Shown here in pieces: positions 1 to 10,881 of a stretch of 34,108 bases of DNA. The DNA lies in NCBI RefSeq assembly GCF_000485595.1, contig NW_014577093.1:95450-129557 (forward strand), in the 5' to 3' direction. Position 1 is the first letter of the stretch; every line of letters starts with the position of its first letter. Under the pieces are notes generated by a model. It made no database searches, was not told the DNA's origin, and saw only the letters and a program-made list of their open reading frames with translations. Origin of the DNA: Priapulus caudatus. Taxonomy: Eukaryota; Priapulida; Priapulimorpha; Priapulimorphida; Priapulidae. The translations under genes and the position numbers were made by a program.

Positions 1-3000
1 CAGAGCCAGAGCAAGAGGGAGAGGGTGTAGGAGAGGGGGAGGTGGTTCACTAGTTCACCCTCAAACCGCACAGATGGAAAGATTTTGCACAGATTATTAC
101 ACTAAAAATGGAAAGCAGAACCTGCAGTGAATAGAAATTCATTGCAAATTTAAAAAAAAAAAAAAATGTATTGCTATGAGGGGGTGGGGGATTTCGTTTT
201 AAACCCACCAAACCCCCCAACCCCACCCCTGGACACACGAGGCCTGCTAGATAATATATATTATTAATAAGTCTAAATGGCGGCAAAAAATGTGTGCTAC
301 GTAGCTGGTCGGAACTTAGTATCATTGCTGCCAGTAGCTTGCTTGCCTCAAGTATAGCTCTGTACTAAAGACAACCAGCCGTTCACATTACGACATGCCG
401 CAGGAGACATAATAAATAGAAACATTGATCGGCTGGCACTTTTGCGCAACACGAAGTCCCGACAAGGAATCACCACTCAGAAAATGGCTCACAAAAGCGA
501 GAATAAATGATCAAGCTTAATTTAACATTAATATGTAATCTACAAATGGAACAATACCACCTAATCTTTTTGAAACACTATTTCACACAAACTAATTACA
601 CCATGTATTGATATACCTATTATATTACTCAAAGTCAGCATCTACTCGCATTCACCGTTTTCAAAAATATAGTACTGGCAAGTGCGAGACAGACTGACGT
701 CAACCGGATATGTAAGACAAAACACATGGCAGCTAAATGGAATGCAATATACGATACGTTTACAAATGATCAAGTGACGGACAACAAGCAAGTAAATCGA
801 ACGCAGGCAGAAAATATTTGAACCGATATAAAAGAGGGAAAATAGCCAAAGTAGTGCTGACTTTGAGTAAAATAAGATAGGATAAATAATACATGGTGAT
901 AAAAATTAAGATTTAAAAGTTGTAGAAAAAAATTGAAAAGGGATTATCAAAAAAGATAAAAGTAGAGGATGATCCATGTAGATAAAATAAAGTGTTAAAA
1001 AAGCCCAGAAATAAAATTTTTCACGTTATAGTAACGCCAATTATTGAGATCGGACCTGTAATGAGGATCCCAAGGTGTTGCTGCCTAAAATTCAAGCTCG
1101 AACAAATGACTTCTATATGACCCAATGACCAGGCAGATCAATGTAACGCAGGGGGCTAATTAAGTACTAGAGCTTAAGTTAGAAACCGAAATAAATTTCT
1201 GTCCCATAATAAACCTGTTTTATATTGTTAGGTGACAGGTTAATTGGACAAGAACAGGGGCTACAATTGAAATTTCAGATGAAGATCGCATGCCAAAAAT
1301 AATGCATGCAGAACTGACCATGAATGACGGGCCCGTAACGACCCTATATGAACAAAAAGCGAAAAAAACATACCGTTCCCTTCTACATGGACTTTACTCT
1401 TGCATAATTAGTATAGTGAAATTTACATTCAACTATCAATCGTTATATCACTTCTATAAATAGTATGTTATTTACATAAAACCCGAACTTCGTTCAAACT
1501 TAATTCAATAAATTACAATACAGCCATTATACAAAAACAATCAGACAATCCACGAGCGAATGTCTATATTTTCAGTAACCCAACTAGTGAACTAAAATAA
1601 ATTATTCTTCAAAGAGCCTCTGCAAGCGCAACAAGAGGAATACAAAAGCAGAGAAACCACACCAAGGCATAATTGTAAGACTCGCCTGAACTGAATTATG
1701 AGTAATCTGAAAATTAGTTTAGTAAAATGGCTTAACGAAATGTTATAATTTAGAGAAAGAGGGGACGAAGCAGAGATGGTTTATGAAAAAACAATTCTTT
1801 TAAAGAATAGTGAAAATAATGAAACGGATATGAAAAGTGAAATGATATTACACATGAATCCACAATACAAATATAGCCCAAGGTATAAAGACCATGTAGT
1901 AAGGAACGGAATAAGAGTTTTAAATATTAGATCGCGTATACAATAGCGGCGTAACGGAGCCGACATAATACGCCAGCAATGACATATTAATGCAATGCGA
2001 TCTCACAAATTTCAATGAGCCCCGTTCATGTAACCACAATGAAAAGATGAAAGATTGAAGATGAAAACAGGTTATTTGTGACATAAAAGGAGACATACAA
2101 TAAATAACAGAAGTACATACGTAATATAAAAGAGAATAAATAAACATGTAGATAGACTCAATTTAATAATCCAGATCTTAAAGCCACGGGAAGTGCGAGA
2201 GACACTCAATAAGTTACAATCTAGTATGCCACCCCGCAAGAGTTAGAAATTCAGAAACGTAAAGCAGCGCCCAATTTAAACCCTCACCAAAATATTAAAA
2301 AAAGATTAATATGGGACAGAAATATATTTCGGATATTTCTAGCTATAGAACATAACGATATAGAAGCTAGCTGACCCAAGTAAACCCGACACTAGGCTAG
2401 ATAGTGATCTAAACGGTCAATACACCGGGTATTCATAACCCTATGACAATACACGTTATCTTTGGAGACTAGCTGCCAGTGCGTCACGCGGGAATGGTCA
2501 TCACTCTCAAACCAATTGTACTCAAAACTTAGACGTAATCATCTGCGAAGATAAAACGAATTCAAATTCGCAGAACTGTTCTAAAACCGCCCATAATTAA
2601 TATAAGGGTATTTCCAGGAACAATAAATACATATCAATACGATTAATTTACGGTGGATAGTGCGGCACTTATTATGAATTGCGAAAAGTACTAATGCACA
2701 ATTATAATTTACCAGATTTAGACCTAACTGCTCAACAAATATATATAGAGGCACGAAGAACCGGAAACCCGGATACGAGCAGAGGAATCTGAATACCAGC
2801 GCCAATAAAAGGCTCCACGTGGGCCACTATCACGTGTGAGCCAAACCAAAATGAATATGATAGGTTAGGCGAAAAAATAAGAAATGTTTGACGTTTTTAT
2901 ATGATTAGAACCGCGAAATATAGAACATATGAATAAATATAATAGCAATGAATAAATAAAGTTGATTTTTTAAGATATATTCAGAAAATAACTTGCGCTT

Positions 3001-5269
3001 GTTTTAGTGAATGAGCAACAGCGGATCAATAGTACGGTACTCGACCCTCACCAAACCTCGACCAGTCGAGCTAACTAAGCGAAGAATGGTGGGACCGTCG
3101 GTAACCAGTTCTAACACAAAAGATCGGTGCCAAGTTATTTTTGTGAAAAAGGTTTTCTTATCGACATTAATACAATTTATAAAAAGAAAATTTAATCAAG
3201 CTAACAAATGAATGAAGCTAACAAAATTAATAATTGATATTGGTCTATTGACGCATAATCAATTATACAAATTACAAATATATTTTAGATATTATAAATT
3301 TATCCAAAAAATAAAAACATAGCAGTGCATGAAATTTATTGATGTTAGTGGTATTGAGAAATGAAGCAGTTAAAGATTGTTACAAAGCTGTACATACCTG
3401 ACTACAGACACCACAGGCGCGGACACATAGCTGTCTACGTACAGCAAACTGTACTCGGCACTAACAATACAATGAAGGTATGTTGTGTCTCTTTATTAAT
3501 TACTAAAAAACTAATATGATATTTAACAATAGTAGTATAAGTAAAATATTGATATATATATCGTGGAATCATATCTCGTATACATTACGTAGATAAAGCA
3601 TATCTTATTAGGAAAAATAAGAGTTGAGATTTTTGTATATCGGTATTGGGTTAATGGATTTTGGTAGTGGAAAGACACGGTTAACATAAGCCCTAGGCCT
3701 AGGCCTAAGGGTATAGGCGGACCTAAGAATCCAGAGAAGACATTTGTATACTAAGATTGACGGTGGCACAGCTTTGCCTAGTAGATCTGAGCGCTAGCAG
3801 CGCGGAAATCGAGATGCCGCAGTTACCGTAACGGAATATGTTCAACGCAAGGACCAGCGGTGATGTTCAAGTAGATGCCAGCGACTGTCCGCGAAGGTGG
3901 AGACAGTGCCCGCCAAATTCGCAGAGAACCCGGCGCACGATTCTCCATCAGCAGGATCAGCAGGATAAAAATGGTCACTGTCATTTTAAGAAAAGATGAA
4001 CAAAATGATTAATATTGATATGAAACGAAATATATGTAGCAGGCTTATAGATTTAGAAAAAGTACAGAAGAGGACTAACAATTATGAGGGAAAAGACTAT
4101 TATCACACTCCATTAAATCCACATCACCGTATAAGCAGGCAAATGAATGGGAAAGAGCAATCCACTAAAATACCATCCACAACCATCTATTTTCGCATGA
4201 TCAATCGGAGCTCCACTAAAAGTGACACTTTAATCAAAGAAGTATGAATGGATGAAAGCTCCTTAGGGCTCAATCATCATGAAACCTCTTGAGGGTGTAA
4301 TGGAAATGGATCAATGACCAAATCCTCAATGTCTAGAGTGAAAATCCAAAAACGAAAAAATTGAGATTGTCATGATCAAATCTACTGATTAATCATTCAT
4401 CTTCAACACTTCATTCATTCAAATAGCGCAATCATCAGCGGATTACATTCTTTTCATCCAAACAACCAAACACAATAGCACAACAGATTAATAAAAAGAG
4501 GAATTGATCGGAATAGTAAAAAAATAAACAAATTGTTTGTAATTATAATATCTAGAAATTTCCATCCTATAGAGATTATCTAATCCATGTACCATGAGAT
4601 ATATATTCAGCACAAAAATTATCACAATTCAAATACACAAAACATAGACCAAAATTACTATGTACGATAGTAGCCACGTATGATAGACCCATCAAGCCTA
4701 CGAACTGTTCATCACTAGTAAAAATTGCTCAGGCACAAAACCAATCCTTACTTCGCCACAGATAAACGAGCAGGATAACGTGTGAATCCTAACACAGTAT
4801 AAAGGTACCAAAATAGAATATCTTCCACGCCGATGACTGTTGTTATAGTTGCAATTATTTAATAATATATAGTAATAATACCAGAGGGTAGATAACCAAG
4901 AACCTGTACACTTAGCCATTACGTTCAGTCACTTACAACACCAACAAATTGATTGTGTAGTGCTAAATCCTTTTTTGATTACACCCCCTACATTGAGAAC
5001 TCTATGTAGAGCCGCATATTAATTCAACGTAATAAGAAGTAGACCGAAGAAATGTGACGATCCAACGTTGGCAAGACAACGCTTAACGGGACATGGTATC
5101 ATACACAAAAGCCACTTGAGCCCAATCCATAGTGTAGACCAAATAGCAGTAAATATGTTGTTGCGTACAGTAAAAACCCCCGAGTTAGTGTGCGTGCAGA
5201 TCAGCAGGTAAAGCATCAGGATAGCAAAGAATACGAGCTTACAATATTTGAAAATGAAATTTAAAAAAT
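1..5269. other. AT-rich stretch with no recognisable gene
   Basis: I see no coding region with recognisable protein content, no convincing splice-bounded exon and no RNA gene here. It opens with a purine-rich GAG/GGA segment (about 1-50) and an A-run near 152-165. A short nested palindrome of CCTAGG/GGCCTA steps lies near 3690-3710. Open frames are all short and of biased composition (under 85 codons). The stretch could be intergenic or a distal intron of the zinc-finger gene on the right, whose first exon is missing. Confidence 0.5.
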
Positions 5270-5905
5270 ATTAATGACGTTTGGGTCTCAACGTTGGCAA
5301 TATGACGTATGGAGTCCAAACAGTATATAAAAAGGCAATATGTCGATTTGGAGCCAAACAGTTAGGCAAGTAAAATAGTATGACGTTGGGCAACGTTGGC
5401 AGAATATGATACGTTAGCTCACAACGATTTAAGGAACAAGTATGCGTTGCCAGCCAACAGTTAGGACAGAAAATTAATGAACGTATGAGACCAAACTGTA
5501 ATAGAGCAAAAATATGACGGTTGGGCCATACTCCGTTTAGGCATTATGAACGTTGGGACCAACAGTAAGACCAGGCAAAATAATGCGTATGAGAGCCAAC
5601 GTTAATATATAATATAAGGCCAAAAAATATGACGTTGAAGCCAACGTTGGCAGTTAAAGTATGCCACGTTGGGCCAACAGAATAAGTCATAAAGGCAATA
5701 TGACGTTGGCGCCAAACGTTGGGAAACCAAACGCATGGACCCAAACAATTGAGGGCCAACGAATCAGCCCAAGAGCAAAATCCGTTGGGCCAAACTGCGC
5801 ATTGGCAGACAAACGTGGCCCAACGGTAAATGGACAATGGCGAAAATAAGAAAAAGCAAGCACAGTATGCGCCAACAGTTAGGCCAACGTCGAGACAATT
5901 TTGAT
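5270..5905. repeat. Degenerate tandem repeat built on a GTTGGCCAAC palindrome
   Basis: The motifs ACGTTGG and CCAACGTT recur many times with the spacer GGCAATATGAC, giving a unit of roughly 25 bases whose core, ACGTTGGCCAACGT, is a perfect 14-base palindrome. Almost every copy differs by small insertions or deletions, so the period cannot be fixed. Open frames on both strands (for example 5544-5918, minus) merely translate this repeat. Either the array is old, or the sequence here is uncorrected. Confidence 0.7.
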
Positions 5906-7786
5906 CATGGGGGCACATGACGTTACACTATCCGAACAGGCAAGTAAAAAAATGACAGAAACAATTTTCCTGTTCGATTCGAAAATACATCGGACCGGGC
6001 AATATTCATTATTTACAAAATGAAAACAAGAAGACATGAAAGGGGAAAGGAACAAGTCACGTCGCGTGACGACCCCACATTTCATAGCCATCGGATAATC
6101 TAACGAACGCAAAGGCGGAGCCCTATATTCTTAATTACAGAGAGGATGCTAAAATGCAAACAAAGTATGATTGAAGCATATGTGCACTTAAACGACGTGT
6201 CATATTTTATTCGTTTCTTTGATGACCAAACTACTAATCAGTAGGATAAGACCGATTCTAGCTAGCATTAATCCCATAGTTAACGTGAGATCGGCGATTC
6301 CGTGCCGTAATAGGTATTATAGCTAAAAGTTAGTATATAAGGGGCGGCGTAGACTGTGATTGGAAGACACAAAGTGTCAATCCTCGGCGAGCGCCTCGGG
6401 ATCATGGCCGCGTTACGTCAAGTGCCTAGAGGCTAGAATCTTGAAGTATATACAGTTTACATTGCTTCTAGATATCTAACTGAATTAAAATAGTCCACTT
6501 TCTACGTAAAGAAAGGTGCCGAATTCAATTAACAGCTTTGATTACGTGCGTGTCAGGTGTCACTGGGCATGCCCTCACTCCCCACGACAACCCCTGCGAC
6601 ATGATATGAACTTATTGTTATGCGGCCATAAAAACACTTGGCTACGCTACATGCCGCAATCGATTTCTTAGACTGTCACGAGGTTTTGTTCGTGTGGCGA
6701 ATCATGTTTGGAGGATGTTTTGGATACCCCGTCTACGTTCAGGAACGGAGCGTATTAGTAATAGAATGCGCTCCCGTTTACAAGTCTGTCTAAACTGCCG
6801 TTGCGATAACCGTAGTATTTCAGCGTAATATGAGGGGAAAAAGTGCCGGTCAGGAGGACCGGCAGTTTCGTAGAGGTGGTGGCCAAAGCAAAAACTTGGT
6901 GGCCTCGGGCCGGCACTAATTTCGAACGCTGCATTCATTGCATGCACGATCTTATGAAAGTGCATTCATGACAAATGGTGATCAACAAGCATCTATCTAA
7001 AATAATAATCTATTAAACGTTTTTTTTGCAATTGATCAATCTATCTGAACAACAAAACTGCACAAGATTCCTAGTTTGGAACCCCGGTATGTATAGTTTA
7101 CATATTTGCTAAACAAATCTGGGTGTGCTAAACTAGGATTGGGCCCAACACAATGCTCCCTTTGATGTTGCTACTACATATATATATATACATAGACATG
7201 TGATTTCAACATTTAACCTGTCAATCACACCAGATGGATAGGTTGTTTGTTACATGTGACAAGTTGTCGTGAGCCATGCATTGCCACACAGGTACTGGTA
7301 ATATAAGCTCATATTTTTCAGACACGGATATGTAAACCTGGCTTGATCTATGATGTCTGCATGCTGGAAAGACTGTGGGTGTGGTAGCCTATTCCAGCGC
7401 AGCACCTGTACGCAGCCCCCAGTGTCCAAAATTATGCTAGTTTTTCTAACATCCATGTAATGGCCGCCTCTCACAGGGGAGACTCCGTAAGTAAATACAC
7501 GAGCTGGTGGAATAACAATTGGGCAAACATAGAAAGTGACAAACTTCTCGCTATGTGTAAATTATACAAAGTAGTAATTTCTTGCTGTTGCTTTTAAGTT
7601 TGCAACTGAAAAGATATGAAAAATATTTGACAAGTTTCTCACCATAGTTAAAACGTAATCACTACCAAAAATTGAATTGATTAAAGCATTAATTGTTTTT
7701 ATTATTTTTATTATCATGATCTGTTTTAAATTTATTATTATTATTATTGTCATATTGTGTTTGTATTGAGTTGACTTTGTCTGCAG
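5906..7786. other. Non-coding stretch upstream of the zinc-finger exons
   Basis: No exon could be supported. The stretch holds a short TA tract near 7180-7192 and a TTATTA-rich tract near 7733-7750 just before the first recognised zinc-finger exon. The start codon of that gene should lie in an exon somewhere here or further left, but I could not identify it. Confidence 0.4.
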
Positions 7787-7939
7787 GTGTTTGTAAGAGT
7801 TACTGCGGAGATACGACCAGAGATGCTTGAACGTCCGCAGATGTCCCAGGAGGACTCATTAGCACAGCTTCGTCACACCGGAGCAGAGTGCTCCTACTCC
7901 ACGGACAAGACCTACATTGTCACGGGAACCTGGTCTCAG
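7787..7939 (+). CDS. Zinc-finger gene, first recognised exon (N-terminal domain)
   Basis: The exon is 153 bases, 51 codons, phase 0 at both ends. A tgtctgcag acceptor precedes it and CTCAG/gtaggt ends it. It encodes a compact, non-repetitive stretch (VFVRVTAEIRPEML to YIVTGTWSQ) that looks like part of a folded domain rather than linker. An alternative is that translation starts at an internal Met, but no upstream leader was recognised. Confidence 0.75.
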
Positions 7940-10881
7940 GTAGGTTCGTTACACGGGAAGACGGTCTCACGACATAAGTTTATTGCGAGAAGGTCCCACA
8001 CAGGTTGGTCTAGGGAAGACGATTTAAATCTTTACAGTTTATCGCCATTAAATTACTGACACGTGACGTTTACGTCAGTCGTGACAAAATAACATCATGC
8101 GAAAGTCTGCCGCCTTCAAATGACAAGGTCCAGTTAAAAAGCACGCTATTCCTACAGCGCACAAACTATTTGCTGTATGCAATCGTCAGATTGAGGACAC
8201 GCGGCAGATGCTGATGGCACGGCTTGACCCGGGCAGCGCTAGTGACGCAGATCTCGCAGGCGGTGAATGTAGACCCGCACGGACTGGAAGTGACGGCGAC
8301 GGCGGTGCCACGAGACACGAGCAAGTCAAAGCGGAGACACGGGGAGATAGCAGTGGCGATCTGGTTCAGGCAGACCAGAATCGATCTACGTCGTCCGAGC
8401 CAGGTGAAGATTGGTTGCGTTCGGTTGCGGGGGGGGGGGCAGGCTTAAGTTTCGAAATTTTAATCGCTCCTTTAGCCTTCCTCTCCAACAAGGTTTGAAA
8501 CAATAACTATTGATTGTAAAATGTATGGGAAGCGTCCGTCACATTGCAGAATCCTCTCATTGGCATTCTAGTGTTTCATTCTGCCGATGACACGATTGCA
8601 GGCGAGAGAGGAGACGAGGTGAAATACAACTACACATGCACAGCGTCGGGAGCAACGGACACCAGGTGGCAGCCTGTTTCGCCCGCAAAGAACGGCGAAG
8701 ATGATTCGCTGGACGGCGACACCGACGGACAGAGCGAGGAAACATGCGAGACGGACGACAGCGACGCGGCGGGAAGGCCGCCGACCGTCGACGGTGCGCA
8801 CGCGGACGGTGGCGACACCAGTGACGGCGAGTGGAAACCCCGGCGGTCACGGCGCAAGGGCATCCCTCGTAAGCGAGCTCTCGCGGAGCCTCCGCCCCCG
8901 GCGCCGACGCGGCGCGGGCGGCCGCGTGTGTCCCCTCCGGAGCCCCCGCCCCGCCCGCGGCACACGAAACGCGGGCGGGGACGGCCACGCGGCGCGCGGG
9001 ACCGCAAGCCGCGAGTGCGCCAGTCGGAGCAGATGCGCGGGGGAGCGCGCGCGCCGCCGCCGCCGCCGCGCGACGACGACGACGGCGGCTCCGCCGTTCC
9101 CCCGCACGCTCCACCGGCGCCCCCGCGCGCTCCGTTGCCGCCGACGACAGCGAGGACTGGCGCCTCGCGGGGACGACGTACGCGTGCGTGCACTGCCCGT
9201 TCACGACGAAGCACGTCGTCAGCATCCGCAAGCACGTGAAGCGGCGGCACCAGCACCGGCCGCACGCCTGCGACTTCTGCCCGAAGAACTTTGCCTACAA
9301 GTCGGACCTGCGCAAGCACGTCGTCACGCACCCGGCGTACGAGGGCCGCGGCGGGCTCAAGTGTCCGCACTGCGACCGCATCTGCGTCTGCCGCTCGCAC
9401 CTGCGCCGGCACGCGCTCATCCACACGGGCGAGAATCGCACGTTCACTTGTCCGCGCGCGGGCTGCCGCAAGGCGTTCACGTCGAAGCACGCCGTCGACG
9501 TGCACGTCGAGATTCACACCGGGGGGCGCCGGCGTCCGTTCCTCTGCAGCACGTGCGGAAAGGCGTTCACGACGAAGAACGTGCTGCTGGAACACGAGAA
9601 CATCCACTCGAACGCGCGGCCGATGAAGTGCGAGATCTGTGATAAGGGCTTCAACAGCGGCAGCTCGCTGCGTATTCACCGCATGACGCACAGCACCGAG
9701 TGCAGGTAAGCACGCGGTAGCACGGCGCAGCATGTGCGCATCTGATTATGCCTCTATATTATATATTTATATTATTATATCTTTATAATCCCTTTATATT
9801 GTCTATACTGGCACTTGGGCTATATACATCTACATGTACATACGCACGCACACACGCACGCTGTTGCTGTGAAGTCTGATGAAGAGAACTATGTTCTCGA
9901 AAGCTTTGAAAGTAAAAAGTAAAAAATTAGCACCTCATTCTATTTTTATATTTATTTGTATGTTTTCATATATATATATATATATAAAAATATATATTCA
10001 TATATATATTTGTGTGTGTGTGTTCTTATATGTATACAGTCTGTCTGATTGTAGGTTTTACCGGTGTGGCATGTAGTTTTTGTATTGAATATATATTAAT
10101 TTTGTAATTTAATACATAATATTCATTCGACGACTAGCGTGCTGATCTTTGCACCCTGGCCAGCCCGGCCCGGCGCTCTCTCCGTCGATCTTACGCTCCT
10201 CCTGTCCGCAGGTACGTGTGCGAGATCTGCAGCAAGGAGTTCAAGCTGCTCGCGTCGCTGCGCATGCACCAGGTGGTGCACAGCGGCAAGCGAGCGTTCG
10301 TCTGCACGCGCTGCGGCAAGGCGTTCACGCAGAACAGCGCGCTGCAGCGGCACACGCGCATCCACACGGGCGTGAAGCCATACGCGTGCAAGCTCTGCGA
10401 GAAGACATTCGGCGACTCGTCCATCCTCCGGCGACACATGAGCGTCCACCGGCTCGACGGCGAGGGCAAACGCGCCGCCGCGGCACCCCCTGCCCGCCCG
10501 CCGGCCATCGCCGCGACGCAGTCGGCCGCACCGGTCGCGCCACCGGTCGCGGTGCCGCCGCATCACGTCGAGTTTGCCACTCCCGCCGGGAAGGTCGAAG
10601 CGACGCGTGGCGCCACCTACCAGGCGCCGACGCAGAACGGCGTCGAATCGCGTACGGCGGAGCCGATGCAGACGGCGCCATCGAACCACGTCGACCACCT
10701 GTCGCTGTTGCCGCAGGCGGGCGTGTTCCCCCAGGGGGCGCCGGGAGCGACGAGCAGCCTCTATCAGACGGTGATGAACATCGGACAATCGAGCGGCATC
10801 ATCCAGGCTCCGTTCTCAGAGTACCAGGGAGTGAACACGGCCTTCATGAACACGACGGCCCCACACTTCTACCCCACGTAG
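7787..10881 (+). CDS. C2H2 zinc-finger protein with AT-hooks (5' incomplete, four exons)
   Basis: Probable sequence-specific DNA-binding nuclear protein. Exons are 7787-7939, 8190-8403, 8602-9705 and 10212-10881; splice phases 0, 1 and 2 agree at the three junctions and introns are 250, 198 and 506 bases. Counting from 7787, two AT-hook motifs (RRGRPRV near residue 225, RGRGRPRG near 246) lie in a basic, acidic and proline-rich region. Six C2H2 fingers follow at about 316-485 and three at 492-570, then a proline/alanine/glutamine-rich tail to residue 713. Several fingers have TGE/TGV-type linkers. The reading frame changes inside exon 3 between about 9010 and 9165: one base seems to be missing, and adding it makes the total exactly 714 codons. 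The exon with the start codon was not found; an in-frame stop precedes 7787. Exons 3 and 4 are strongly GC-rich. I do not recognise the orthologue. Confidence 0.88.
8190..8403 (+). CDS. Zinc-finger gene, second recognised exon
   Basis: The acceptor is caatcgtcag at 8189 and the donor GCCAG/gtgaag at 8404. Phase 0 entry and phase 1 exit match the neighbouring exons. It begins IEDTRQMLMARLD, which continues the domain of the previous exon as a helix, then becomes acidic and disordered. The acceptors at 8207 (in phase) and at 8250 or 8259 (out of phase) are alternatives. Frame 8251-8403 is also open, but its junction with the next exon would hit a stop. Confidence 0.7.
8602..9705 (+). CDS. Zinc-finger gene, large exon with AT-hooks and fingers 1-6
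   Basis: The acceptor is cgattgcag at 8601 and the donor TGCAG/gtaagc at 9706. The first half reads in the frame of 8604: acidic segment, then basic RGRPR repeats. The second half reads in the frame of 9179: fingers beginning YACVHC, HACDFC, LKCPHC, FTCPRAGC, FLCSTC and MKCEIC, each with its His pair. The join falls in a C/G-rich stretch with two C5 runs near 9099 and 9117. A single missing base there is the simplest explanation. Confidence 0.85.
9969..10022 (+). repeat. TA and TG microsatellite in the last zinc-finger intron
   Basis: An impure run of TA dinucleotides is followed by a short TG run inside the intron 9706-10211. It has no coding content. Confidence 0.85.
10212..10881 (+). CDS. 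Zinc-finger gene, last exon with fingers 7-9 and stop
   Basis: The acceptor is gtccgcag at 10211. The split codon AG/G gives Arg and leads straight into YVCEIC, so the intron sits between fingers 6 and 7. Fingers 7 to 9 end at about 10449, followed by a low-complexity tail of about 143 residues. The final codons, HFYPT, and the TAG at 10879-10881 are shared with the first unit of the 41-bp minisatellite that follows. Confidence 0.88.

Noticed and set aside
5970-5985. GTTCGATTC as a tRNA T-loop (B-box)
   Set aside because: No cloverleaf arms or A-box at the right distance on either side.
8251-8403. Alternative frame of the second zinc-finger exon (51 codons, phase 0)
   Set aside because: It would join the next exon in a frame that meets a stop after a few codons, whereas the other frame matches phase on both sides.
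8557-9733. Long minus-strand open frames opposite the zinc-finger exon
   Set aside because: Arg/Ala-rich shadows of the GC-rich finger coding; the fingers on the plus strand are unambiguous.
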